Below are positions 9,071-17,186 of a DNA stretch of 47,793 bases, piece by piece. The stretch lies in contig JARDZZ010000011.1 of assembly GCA_029240595.1 (NCBI GenBank), positions 1 through 47,793 of the forward strand, written 5' to 3'. The notes beneath the pieces are model-generated. The model ran no database searches. It saw nothing but the letters and a program-made list of their open reading frames with translations, and was not told where the DNA came from. Position 1 is the first letter of the stretch. Each line of letters opens with the position of its first letter. Source of the DNA: Nitrospira sp. (GTDB lineage: Bacteria > Nitrospirota > Nitrospiria > Nitrospirales > Nitrospiraceae). The position numbers and the translations under genes were made by a program.

Positions 9071-10387
9071 ATGCCGAAGATCCTGGTCGCAGATGATAGC
9101 ATCGCCGTTCGCAAGGTCGCCGAACGGCTGCTGACGGAGGCCGGGCTAGGTGTGACATTGGCTGCCAACGGTGAAGAAGCGTTGGCGTTGCTCGCGCGAG
9201 AAGTGCCCGATCTCATCGTATCCGACGTCATCATGCCCGACAAAAGCGGGTATGAGGTCTGTGCGTTCGTCCGCGGGCAGGCCGCCCTGGCCAATACACC
9301 GGTCCTGCTGATCTCCGGCATCGTCAACGACGAAGTGACGAAGCAGGCGGAGTCCTGTCACGCCGATGGCGTGCTCAAGAAGCCGTTCCAGGGCACCTCC
9401 CTCAAAGACCGGGTCCTCGAACTTCTCGGCAAGAAGCAGAGCGCACCTGCGCCGGCTCCGGCCAAAGCCGCCGCCACATCCGCAGCGCCCACCGCACCAG
9501 CCAACGCTCAAGTTCTTGACGAGCAGGGGCCTGCGGCGCGCCAGGCGATTGAGAAGCTGAAGCAAATTGAAGAGGAGCTTCAAAACGAGCGCCGGCAGAC
9601 GTCGCTGCTGACGCAGCGGATCTCGCAACTCGAGACCCAGACAGGACGGATCAAAGAGCTGGAAGCGCAGTCTGGCCGCCTGAAAGAGCTCGAGGTCCAA
9701 GCGGCACGCATGAAGGAACTGGAGGTGCAGTCGGGCCGCATGCGGGAGCTCGAAGCCATGCTCGTCGCCGAGCGTGAGCAGACCGCCCAGGCGAAGAAAG
9801 CCGTTACGGAATTGACGGCGAACCTGCAACGTTTGAAAGAGCTCGAACCCTTGTTGAAGCATGAACGTGAACAGAGTGCACAATTCAAGAAACAAGTTGC
9901 CGATCTGCAAAGTCAGGCCGCCCGAGTCTCGGAGCTGGAAGGGGCGCTCCAGAAAGAGCGCGCGCTGGCCGCCCAGCAGACGCAGCGCATCACTGAAATG
10001 CAAAAATCCGTCGGTCGGGTTCAAGAGCTCGAGGCCGCGTTGAATGCCGAGCGTCAAGCCGCGACGCAGCTTGTCCAACAGATGACGACCATGGAGAAGG
10101 CCGTGAATCGTTCCCAAGAGCTCGCTCAGCAATTCGCACGGGAACAGCAGCGCGTCGAAGAACTCACCCGCCGGCTAGCCGATCAGGAAACGGGAGGGAC
10201 CAAAGCGAAAGAAGTTCAGCAGCTCTTGGAGACCGAGCGAGAGCGCAATGCAGTGTTGGCCCGCCGCGTCTCAGAGACGGAAATGGCCGCTCAGCAGGCG
10301 ACCAGACGTTTTGAAGAAATGGCCAAGAAGTTGGGCGAGATCGCGGGCTTGGCTTCCCAGCTGGGGAGTGGATCCAAGCGCGCGTGA
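9071..10387 (+). CDS. Response regulator with long coiled-coil C-terminus built from tandem repeats
   Basis: A 438-residue protein. Residues 1-122 are a receiver domain with D8-D9, phosphoacceptor D52 (VSDVIMP) and a lysine in LKKPF. An Ala/Pro-rich linker (about 123-150) follows. The rest is a highly charged coiled coil with no catalytic motif. Two repeat orders are visible: five 10-residue units of the form R-x-K-E-L-E-x-Q-x-G (residues 183-232), and four exact 31-residue units beginning R-x-x-E-L-E (residues 223-346) that share the last decapeptide register. It follows the CheW-like gene by 24 bases, so its likely donor is the CheA hybrid. A phosphorylation-controlled scaffold or localisation rod is an inference; myosin-like coiled coils defeat simple homology searches. 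Confidence 0.85.
   Translation: MPKILVADDSIAVRKVAERLLTEAGLGVTLAANGEEALALLAREVPDLIVSDVIMPDKSGYEVCAFVRGQAALANTPVLLISGIVNDEVTKQAESCHADGVLKKPFQGTSLKDRVLELLGKKQSAPAPAPAKAAATSAAPTAPANAQVLDEQGPAARQAIEKLKQIEEELQNERRQTSLLTQRISQLETQTGRIKELEAQSGRLKELEVQAARMKELEVQSGRMRELEAMLVAEREQTAQAKKAVTELTANLQRLKELEPLLKHEREQSAQFKKQVADLQSQAARVSELEGALQKERALAAQQTQRITEMQKSVGRVQELEAALNAERQAATQLVQQMTTMEKAVNRSQELAQQFAREQQRVEELTRRLADQETGGTKAKEVQQLLETERERNAVLARRVSETEMAAQQATRRFEEMAKKLGEIAGLASQLGSGSKRA
9617..10108 (+). repeat. Nested coding repeats: 5 x 30 bp, then 4 x 93 bp
   Basis: Inside the receiver-coiled-coil gene, five decapeptide units start at 9617, 9647, 9677, 9707 and 9737. Four 31-residue units start at 9737, 9830, 9923 and 10016. 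Every unit begins with Arg and carries an (E/Q)-L-E core at the same place. The unit lengths are exactly constant, which suggests growth by in-frame duplication. A decayed fifth long unit (R-S-Q-E-L-A) follows 10108. Confidence 0.85.
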
Positions 10388-10533
10388 GGCGTCTGCCCGT
10401 CTTTACCCAGCAGGCCGAGGTACGAATGCGACAAGCTGTCCGATTTTTCCTCGAACATCCGCAGGTGACGCCCGTGACTCCCCGATGTTCCGGCTGCTCC
10501 GGCTGGTCGCTGTATAGGTGAGGGAGTGCATCC

Positions 10534-11463
10534 ATGTCGGGCGATACATCAGATGAATTTCAAAATGAACTCGTCGAATTGTTCGTTCAAGAGGCGCATG
10601 AATGGTTGCAGAACATTCACGTCGCCCTCGACGAGATACAGCAGGGGCCCCCGCCTGAGCGTCACGCCGTCTTGATCAATACGCTGACCGCCGGCGTGAC
10701 CAATCTCGGCGGATCCGCTGCCACAATCAATCTTCCGAATGTCGAACAGGCGAGTTTTGCCGCGCTGCCTTTTATTGAGGCCATTAAAGATCCAACCAAA
10801 TCGTTTTCCGTGCAGGATTTTCTCTCACTGTGCAAACAGCTCGGGCAGATCCACACGGCATTGACCAACGCCACCGGCGTGTCCTTCGACGCGGAGGCTG
10901 AAAGCGAAACGGTCGAGGCGGTTCCAGGATTGTCGCCGACCGAGTTCGTTGAGACGTTGCGGAAGCTCCAGTCGACACAGGAGACGACGGGACCATTGGA
11001 GCGAAATCTTATTAAGACCATGATCGATCAGATGGAAGGACAGGTACAGGCTGGTGTACAGCACGTCGGCGTCGATGTCATTCAAGGCTATCTCGACCGG
11101 ATGTCGGAGTCGGAAGAGGCGTTTGTCCAGGTCGTGGACGAGCAGCTGCCGACCTTGACGGCTCAATTGTCTTCACTTGCCGATCCAGCAAGCCTGCCCG
11201 GCGGCGTGCTTGAGGCATCCATTCGAGAAGTCACCCAATTGAGAGCCGAAGCCCAACAGGTCAACGTCACTCCGGCCATGACCTTTTTCAGTGGGTTGCA
11301 CAGCCTCTTATCGGTCCTCGCACAACATCACATGAACCTGGCGGCACCGCGGGTGCAGGCCATTACCGACAGACTGGGCGTCGTCCGGAAGCTGATTCAT
11401 CAGTGGGTCGAACGAGGCAGAAGCGAACGGGCGGCGATAGGCCAGGCGCTGCCAGCGAGATGA
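10534..11463 (+). CDS. Hpt-like protein lacking the phospho-accepting histidine
   Basis: A 309-residue soluble, helical protein with a GAGGGAG ribosome site. Residues 8-95 follow the Hpt pattern seen in the CheA hybrid (acidic helix, FVQEAHEWL, then TNLGGSAATINL near residue 56). Where active Hpt domains read HTLKGSA, this reads TNLGGSA, so the phosphoryl histidine is replaced by T56. The remaining ~200 residues are helical and match the C-terminal part of the next gene product (shared ends: H/W-V-x-x-G-R-x-E-R-A-x-I). It probably descends from a CheA N-terminal segment. I infer a docking or sequestering role for receivers or CheA, not phosphotransfer. No enzyme motif is visible. Confidence 0.7.
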   Translation: MSGDTSDEFQNELVELFVQEAHEWLQNIHVALDEIQQGPPPERHAVLINTLTAGVTNLGGSAATINLPNVEQASFAALPFIEAIKDPTKSFSVQDFLSLCKQLGQIHTALTNATGVSFDAEAESETVEAVPGLSPTEFVETLRKLQSTQETTGPLERNLIKTMIDQMEGQVQAGVQHVGVDVIQGYLDRMSESEEAFVQVVDEQLPTLTAQLSSLADPASLPGGVLEASIREVTQLRAEAQQVNVTPAMTFFSGLHSLLSVLAQHHMNLAAPRVQAITDRLGVVRKLIHQWVERGRSERAAIGQALPAR

Positions 11464-11487
11464 CCTTCGTCGTCTGCTTGTCTTGAC

Positions 11488-13608
11488 ATGCCCCACGGCC
11501 GATTGCATCCTGAATTGATCCGTCATGAACCAGGTGGGCGGGCCTCAATCCGCCGCATTGAGATGGAAGAACGACGAGCGACAGATCTGTACCGCCGGAC
11601 AGAGCACACGCTGACGTCCGTGGCCTCGGCGATTCAACGCCAAGATCCGCTTGACCTCAAGGAGTTGTCTGCACTGGCCCGGGAGATTGCAGAGTCGATC
11701 GCCCGCAACGATCAGCTGGTCGTGCAGGCGTTGGCGGGACCGAGCGGCTCCACGTTGATCACCAATCTGATCAACGTGAGCATCCTGGCGACGAAGGTGG
11801 GATCCGGCCTCGGATACTATGGGGAAGAACTGCAACGCCTCACGTTGGCCGGACTGGTTCATGACATCGGGTTGTTTGCCGTCCCGCAATCCGTGGTGAC
11901 GAAGTCGGGGAAGCTGACCCCCGAGGAACGCACGCTGATCGAGCAGCACCCGGAATTGGGCCATCAGTTGGTCAAAAAGCTCGGCGGAGAATGGCAGTGG
12001 CTCGCTCTGGTCGTTCGGCAGGCTCATGAACGCTCCAATGGACGGGGCTATCCGAACCGGTTAAAAGCCCGCGACATCCATGAGTTTGCTCAGATCATCG
12101 GCGCCGTCGATGTGTTCGATGCTCTCGTCACGCCCCGTCCGTATCGTCGCCGGTTTTTTCCGCATGAGGCCGTGCGCGAGTTACTGGTCGTCGAGCGGTC
12201 GGCCTTTCCGCGTGAAATCATCAAGGCGCTGGTCGAACAGCTTTCGGCCTATCCGCTCGGCACGCTGGTGCAGCTCACGACGGGTGAAGTGGGATCGGTC
12301 GTGGGAATCAACGTGCAGTTTCCCCTGCGTCCCATCGTCGAGGTTGTGGCCGATTCCACTCCCGGAAACGGAGCGGATAAACGCGAGATCGACCTCAGTC
12401 TGTCGCCGCTGGTATCCATCATCGAAACGGTCGAGTCCCCCGACGTTGGACGGGTGTCGTTTCGCTCCGACGCGCTGGCTGACCGACGGTCTAAAACGCT
12501 TCCCACGGTCTCCGATCAATTTACGTCCCTGCTCGAGAATCTGGATGCGCTGGCCAGCGCCATTCAGGGCGTAGTCGAGTCACGCACCTCGTCGGCATCC
12601 GACACGGGGCCGCCCGAGACGCGGGCCGACAATGGGTCTATCGGTCGTTCAACCGAGCAGGATGTCTTGGATGCCAGCTTTGAGAAAGAAGTGATCGGTC
12701 TTTTCGCGCTCGAGGCACATGAGTGGCTGGCTCAGATACACTCGGCCTTGAAGCGGCTCAGCGAAGGTTCGAGCGGAACGACGAGATCTAAGCTCTCCGG
12801 CATTATGCTGCAGGGATTGAGTAATCTGGCCCGATCCGCAGCCACCGTGCATTTGACCGGCATCGAGGACATGGCCTTGGGGCTCCTTCCCGTCCTTCAT
12901 GATGTGGGACGCCACGAACCCCGGGCCATGGCTGCCGGGTTCGCCTCGCTCAAGTCTGGCCTCGATCGGATCGCCGCTGCGGTTCGTCAGGCCGAAGGAA
13001 GGCCGCCGGCCGATGAGCGTCCCGAATTCAGTGGAACGGAAGTGACCAAGACTTCCTCTCCCGTCGCCCCCCTGCGAATGACCACTGGCGCATCATTATT
13101 GAGCGCATTGCGTGACCTTCAGCATGTTCGATCCCGATCGGTCCAGCCGACTCGTGATGTGCTGGATGGGGTCATCCGTCGGGCGGAACAGGAAGACGGG
13201 GAGGTGACGGTCGACGGCATCCGTCGCATTTTGGAAGAGCTGGATCGGATGGATGAACGATTCGTGGACGAAGTCGGCCGACGGATTCCTGTCGTGACCC
13301 GCATTCTGGCCGAGTTGCAGAAAGATGACAGCGATTTTGTCACGTCTTCGCAGCTCACACCCATCCTCGACCAGGTTGAAGCCCTCCATGATGCGTCAGA
13401 AACGGTACAAGCCGGCATGATCACGATGTTCCTGCAAGGCCTTCGAGCATTTCTGATGGTGGCGGCATACCGGAAAACTCCGACGCTGGCGAAACGGCTT
13501 GCAGCGGTTGAGTCAAGAATCCAGGCGTTGGTGCCCATGGCTGAGCAATGGGTGAGTATCGGGCGCGTGGAAAGAGCGGTGATTGCAGAGATCTTACCAG
13601 TCGGCTAG
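11488..13608 (+). CDS. HD-GYP-like domain fused to histidine-less Hpt-like region
   Basis: Up to 706 residues. The start is uncertain: ATG 11488 gives the longest form and ATG 11563 begins MEERRATDLY; neither has a good ribosome site. Residues about 85-260 follow HD-GYP cyclic-di-GMP phosphodiesterases: VHDIG (H125, D126), EQHPELG (H154), HERSNGRGYP (H180-P188) and GAVDVFDAL (D208). Several usual ligands differ: the first family histidine is Asn93, the HHE pair is AHE, and the D of DG is N. After a linker, residues ~392-706 are a paralogue of the preceding 309-residue protein, including the pseudo-Hpt with S445 in place of histidine. It may bind or slowly cleave cyclic-di-GMP and connect it to the chemosensory array. 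Full activity is doubtful. Confidence 0.75.
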   Translation: MPHGRLHPELIRHEPGGRASIRRIEMEERRATDLYRRTEHTLTSVASAIQRQDPLDLKELSALAREIAESIARNDQLVVQALAGPSGSTLITNLINVSILATKVGSGLGYYGEELQRLTLAGLVHDIGLFAVPQSVVTKSGKLTPEERTLIEQHPELGHQLVKKLGGEWQWLALVVRQAHERSNGRGYPNRLKARDIHEFAQIIGAVDVFDALVTPRPYRRRFFPHEAVRELLVVERSAFPREIIKALVEQLSAYPLGTLVQLTTGEVGSVVGINVQFPLRPIVEVVADSTPGNGADKREIDLSLSPLVSIIETVESPDVGRVSFRSDALADRRSKTLPTVSDQFTSLLENLDALASAIQGVVESRTSSASDTGPPETRADNGSIGRSTEQDVLDASFEKEVIGLFALEAHEWLAQIHSALKRLSEGSSGTTRSKLSGIMLQGLSNLARSAATVHLTGIEDMALGLLPVLHDVGRHEPRAMAAGFASLKSGLDRIAAAVRQAEGRPPADERPEFSGTEVTKTSSPVAPLRMTTGASLLSALRDLQHVRSRSVQPTRDVLDGVIRRAEQEDGEVTVDGIRRILEELDRMDERFVDEVGRRIPVVTRILAELQKDDSDFVTSSQLTPILDQVEALHDASETVQAGMITMFLQGLRAFLMVAAYRKTPTLAKRLAAVESRIQALVPMAEQWVSIGRVERAVIAEILPVG

Positions 13609-13822
13609 TCCGCGCTCCGTCCCGTTCAGCGGTTAGCGTTCCTGTCTTTGATCTGCTCTTCCCGGATCCTTCACAAACCAAACTTTTTGTATCCCGTGAA
13701 GACGCATCTCCATTGAACTGACGTGAGATGGCCTGCGCAGGAGTTGTGGCGTATCCGCACTGCAGATCCCTTTGTGGACTACGTGAGCGTCGGCGATGTC
13801 TGCTTCACTCTCCGAAGAATGC

Positions 13823-13828
13823 TATGAT
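13823..13828 (+). promoter_or_regulatory. Candidate extended -10 promoter element
   Basis: TATGAT preceded by TGC gives a TGnTATGAT extended -10 box, 32 bases before the ATG at 13861. No good -35 box is found 17 bases upstream, which is acceptable for extended -10 promoters. The rest of the 252-base gap after the HD-GYP gene shows nothing else recognisable. Confidence 0.4.
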
Positions 13829-13860
13829 GCAACTCCAAGCGGTCTCTACGGCGAGTCACG

Positions 13861-14382
13861 ATGTCAAAACTGGTGAAGGGCTGGCGCAATGAGGACATTC
13901 ATGCCCAAGCCCGACATTACGTCCGGACCTATATTCTTCTCCCTTCAGGGTTCCTTGGACTGATGTGCGTGCTGGGGGGAATCGGGACGCTTGGTTATCA
14001 GCTCATTGCATCGGCCACCTATACAATGATGACGTTCATGACGAGCTCCGCGCTTCTGTTGCTCGGCGGACTCTGCGGGTGGTTGCAGACACGCTACCAT
14101 CGATATCTCTTGGAGACGGTTCCCGATGTGTTCGCCGCTCGGATGCGCAGCGCAGTCCAGCGATCACACCGAAAGGCCAAAGCCGGCTCCACCATTCCTC
14201 CCATCGTCCATCGGGGCCGCAGCCTTATCCCGGTGGCCTATGTGTTGGGATGCGGGCTGCTGTTGTCCGCGTCAGGCTGGGCCATCATGCAGGGGGCGAT
14301 GGACGCAGTGCCGGCGATCCTGATGCCCTGGGCCGGATTCTATTGGAGCAAACTGTTTTTTTGGCGGGGAATCGTCAACTAG
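13861..14382 (+). CDS. Small integral membrane protein, unknown function
   Basis: A 173-residue protein with about four predicted membrane segments: roughly residues 26-47, 53-75, 120-140 and 143-165, with a basic cytoplasmic-looking loop (SAVQRSHRKAKAG) between the second and third. No family is recognised. It has its own promoter candidate, and its stop lies 14 bases from the convergent lpxD stop, so it is a single-gene unit. The ribosome site is weak (GCGAG). The hydrophobic pattern and codon use make it very likely a real gene. Confidence 0.65.
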   Translation: MSKLVKGWRNEDIHAQARHYVRTYILLPSGFLGLMCVLGGIGTLGYQLIASATYTMMTFMTSSALLLLGGLCGWLQTRYHRYLLETVPDVFAARMRSAVQRSHRKAKAGSTIPPIVHRGRSLIPVAYVLGCGLLLSASGWAIMQGAMDAVPAILMPWAGFYWSKLFFWRGIVN

Positions 14383-14396
14383 GGGGAAGATCCCTC

Positions 14397-15491
14397 TCAT
14401 GCCCGGCCGCGTTTGGACCGTTTGCCTTTCGGCGCTGCCTTGCTCTTGATGCGGGATTCGATCTTCTCCATCCGTTGTTCCAGGTTCCTGACCAGGTGCC
14501 GCAGCTCAGGAAGGCGGGGAATGACCGCCTGGGCTTTCATCCACGTCTCATGCGGCATGATGGGCGCCCCTGACACGATCTGATTCGGCTCGATATTGCG
14601 GTTGACACCTGCCCGGGCCGCAATCATCACCTGGTCTCCGATCGTCAAATGATCCGCGAGTCCGGCCTGCCCTCCGATCATGACGTGATGGCCGATTGTC
14701 GTACTGCCTGCAATCCCGACTTGAGCCACGATGATGTCGTGCTCGCCCACCGTGACGTTGTGTGCAATCTGGACGAGATTGTCGATCTTCGTGCCCTGTT
14801 TGATGATCGTACGGCCGAGCGTCGCGCGATCGATCGTGACGTTGGCGCCGACTTCCACGTCATCTTCGATGGTCACGCCCCCGAGCTGTGGAATCTTCTG
14901 ATGTCGGCCCTCATGCTGAACATATCCAAAGCCATCCGCTCCTATGACCGTTCCACTGTGAATGATGGCTCTGGCGCCGATCGAACAGCCTTCCCGGACG
15001 ACCACATTGGGATAGAGCACGCTGTCGTCGCCCACCGTGCAATCGGCCCCGACGAAGACCCCGGGATACAGCGTCACCCTCGCGCCGATGGTCACGCGGT
15101 CTCCCAACGTGACGAAGGGCCAGATGGAGGGGTCGGTCCCGATCGTGACGCCGGTTCCCTTCGAGACGTCTGCTGCAATGCCTCGCGGAGCGGAAGGCCG
15201 GATAAAAAACGTTTGGGCCACCTGCGCAAAGGCGAGGAGTGGATTGGGAACGACGATTTGCGGAACATCGATTTCTGATAAGTGGCGGTGCACGAGTAAT
15301 CCGCCGGCCTTAATCCCGCCCGGGACCTTGGCGGCTTTGTCGTTGGAGATGAAAGCCAACGCTTGCGGGGTGGCGTCATCCAGACTGGCCAGCGATGACA
15401 GCACCGAGGCGCCGTTTCCATGGAGGGTGCCGCCGACCAGGTCATGAATCTGGGACAGCGTCAGCGTCGTAGGCGTAGACAAGGATCCCAT
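14397..15491 (-). CDS. lpxD: UDP-3-O-acylglucosamine N-acyltransferase
   Basis: A 364-residue protein, slightly longer than the usual ~340. The N-terminal ~100 residues are the uridine-binding domain ([13 protein letters not shown]). A left-handed beta-helix follows, with many hexapeptide turns such as VTIGA, VTIEDD and VEVGAN. The catalytic-base histidine is in the IAHNVTVG turn. A Lys/Arg-rich tail ends the protein. LpxD adds the second 3-hydroxyacyl chain from acyl-ACP to UDP-acyl-glucosamine in lipid A synthesis, in the cytoplasm. It starts 5 bases after the acyl carrier protein gene, which could supply its acyl donor, and ends the envelope-lipid operon. The assignment is secure. Confidence 0.95.
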   Translation of the reverse strand: MGSLSTPTTLTLSQIHDLVGGTLHGNGASVLSSLASLDDATPQALAFISNDKAAKVPGGIKAGGLLVHRHLSEIDVPQIVVPNPLLAFAQVAQTFFIRPSAPRGIAADVSKGTGVTIGTDPSIWPFVTLGDRVTIGARVTLYPGVFVGADCTVGDDSVLYPNVVVREGCSIGARAIIHSGTVIGADGFGYVQHEGRHQKIPQLGGVTIEDDVEVGANVTIDRATLGRTIIKQGTKIDNLVQIAHNVTVGEHDIIVAQVGIAGSTTIGHHVMIGGQAGLADHLTIGDQVMIAARAGVNRNIEPNQIVSGAPIMPHETWMKAQAVIPRLPELRHLVRNLEQRMEKIESRIKSKAAPKGKRSKRGRA

Positions 15492-15496
15492 GGGAA

Positions 15497-15793
15497 CTAG
15501 TTCTTTTTCCTACTCTTGGCTGCACGGCTGCGAGCCGCCGGCCGCTTGGCCGGTGCCAGACGGTGCTCTACGTACTGGCAGACGGCTCCGACGGTCGACA
15601 GGCGCACCAGGTCTTCGTCCGGTATTTGGATGTCGAAGGCCTCTTCAATCTTATAGAGCAACTCGATGACGGCCATGGAGTCGAGACCCAGGTCGTCCCG
15701 CAAATGATGTTTGGGATCGATGGACTCCGGATTCCGTCGCAAATAGTCGGCGAGGGCTTGGATGATTTTCTCGGTGATTGCGCGGTCGCTCAT
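15497..15793 (-). CDS. Acyl carrier protein
   Basis: A 98-residue acyl carrier protein. The phosphopantetheine attachment serine is S39 in LGLDSMAV, with the expected helices around it ([19 protein letters not shown]). Unlike housekeeping AcpP (about 78 residues), it has a basic C-terminal tail rich in Lys, Arg and Ala (residues 77-98). It lies between a ketosynthase gene and lpxD, with gaps of 30 and 5 bases. This looks like a specialised ACP dedicated to the operon, for example carrying the hydroxyacyl chain used by LpxD. Its charge and tail argue against it being the main fatty-acid ACP, though I cannot exclude that. Confidence 0.9.
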   Translation of the reverse strand: MSDRAITEKIIQALADYLRRNPESIDPKHHLRDDLGLDSMAVIELLYKIEEAFDIQIPDEDLVRLSTVGAVCQYVEHRLAPAKRPAARSRAAKSRKKN

Positions 15794-15823
15794 CCGGCTC
15801 TGTCCTTTACGGCGGGCATGCTC

Positions 15824-17080
15824 TCAGGCGGCATAACGCTTGATGACGACGGCGGCATTATTGCTGCCGAAGCCGAATGCGTTGAGCAGCGCCGCCTTGA
15901 CCTTCCGTTCCTGCACCGATGAGCTAAGGCCTCGCAATGCGCAGGCGGGATCCGGCTCCTCGTAGTTGGCGGTTGGATGGATCTGCCCCGTGTGAATGGC
16001 CAGAACGGTTGCGATGCCGCCGATGGCGCCAGCGGCTCCCAAGGTGTGGCCGACCAGGGACTTCGTGGCATTGATGGCGAGTTTGTCCGCGCGTGTGCGA
16101 AAGACTTGCCGAAGAGCCTTTGTCTCAACCGCGTCCCCGATCGTGGTCGACGTGGCGTGCGCGTTGATGTAATCGATATTCGCAGGTGTGAGCCCTGCGT
16201 CGGCCATGGCCAAGCGCATGGTCGTGGCGATCTCTTCCCCATCTTCGCGGGGAATGACCATGTGATAGGCCTCGCTGGTGGCCGCATACCCAGCCACCTC
16301 GGCGTAGATTCTCGCGCGGCGTTTTTTGGCATGAACGGAGGATTCCAAGACGAGTGCGCCGGCGCCTTCACCCATCACGAATCCGTCTCGAAGCCGGTCA
16401 AAGGGACGCGAGGCGCGTTCCGGCTGATCGTTGTACTTGGTGGAAAGGGCTCGAAGGGAGCAAAATCCTGCGAAGACCAGCGGCGTGATGCTGGCATCAG
16501 CGCCGACGGTAATGACGACGTCTGCACGGCCTTCCTTGATACATTGCATGGCCTGCCCCAGCGCATGGGCGCTCGATGAGCAGGCGGTTGACACGGTGTA
16601 ATTGGGCCCCTTGGCTCCATGCGCCATGGCCACGATGCCCGACGCCGAGTTGAGGGTGATCACCGGAATAAAATTGGGATGGACGCGGTGAGGACGCTGG
16701 TGTTGGTAGAGTTGGGTGATCTCCCGTTCTCCCATGACCATGCCACCCATGCCGGCGCCCACAATGACGCCGACCCGACGCGGATCCTCGCGAGCCATCT
16801 GGAGGCCGGAGTCCGCCAGGGCTTCCTTCGCGGCGACCAGCGCAAACTGTGCGTACCGATCCACTCGTTCGGCTTGCACGCTGTCGAGATACCGTTCAGG
16901 GGAAAAGCCGCGCACTTGGCCGGCAACCTTTGAGCGGTACCCGTCCATGGGAAAAGGGTCGAAACTCGTGATCGTGGAGACGCCGGAATGACCCGCGAGT
17001 GCGGCTTTCCAAAATTCGCTCACCCCGATCCCGATCGGGCTGACGATACCCAATCCGGTCACAACGACCTGTCCCGGCAT
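15824..17080 (-). CDS. Beta-ketoacyl-ACP synthase, FabF type
   Basis: A 418-residue condensing enzyme with the full KAS II signature: nucleophile C167 in VSTACSSSAHALG and the histidines H308 (NAHATSTTIGD) and H345 (KSLVGHTLGAAGA). Length and order match FabF. It elongates acyl-ACP with malonyl-ACP in the cytoplasm. It sits 30 bases upstream of its own ACP gene and between LPS export genes and lpxD rather than in a fab cluster (no fabD, fabG or fabZ visible). It could provide a particular chain length for lipid A or an outer-membrane lipid. It may still be the cell's general FabF; the window does not decide. Confidence 0.9.
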   Translation of the reverse strand: MPGQVVVTGLGIVSPIGIGVSEFWKAALAGHSGVSTITSFDPFPMDGYRSKVAGQVRGFSPERYLDSVQAERVDRYAQFALVAAKEALADSGLQMAREDPRRVGVIVGAGMGGMVMGEREITQLYQHQRPHRVHPNFIPVITLNSASGIVAMAHGAKGPNYTVSTACSSSAHALGQAMQCIKEGRADVVITVGADASITPLVFAGFCSLRALSTKYNDQPERASRPFDRLRDGFVMGEGAGALVLESSVHAKKRRARIYAEVAGYAATSEAYHMVIPREDGEEIATTMRLAMADAGLTPANIDYINAHATSTTIGDAVETKALRQVFRTRADKLAINATKSLVGHTLGAAGAIGGIATVLAIHTGQIHPTANYEEPDPACALRGLSSSVQERKVKAALLNAFGFGSNNAAVVIKRYAA

Positions 17081-17186
17081 TCTGTCATCCCTCTTGTGCG
17101 TTGTGTCTTTACTTACCGGAAGCGACGACGTGCGTCAACCGAGTCGCGTTGAGCCGACGCCTCGGCAACCGTGAGTTCCGCGTCGC

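Noticed and set aside
9146-10132. 328-codon minus-strand frame opposite the coiled-coil gene
   Set aside because: Leu/Phe/Arg-rich mirror of the Glu/Lys/Gln repeats; antisense artefact.
11483-11511. TTGACA before the HD-GYP gene as a promoter
   Set aside because: The sequence 17 bases on (CATCCT) matches the -10 box poorly, and the box overlaps the possible start codon.
14382-14397. Terminator between the membrane protein gene and lpxD
   Set aside because: Only a short AGGG/CCCT pairing without a T-run; too weak to call.
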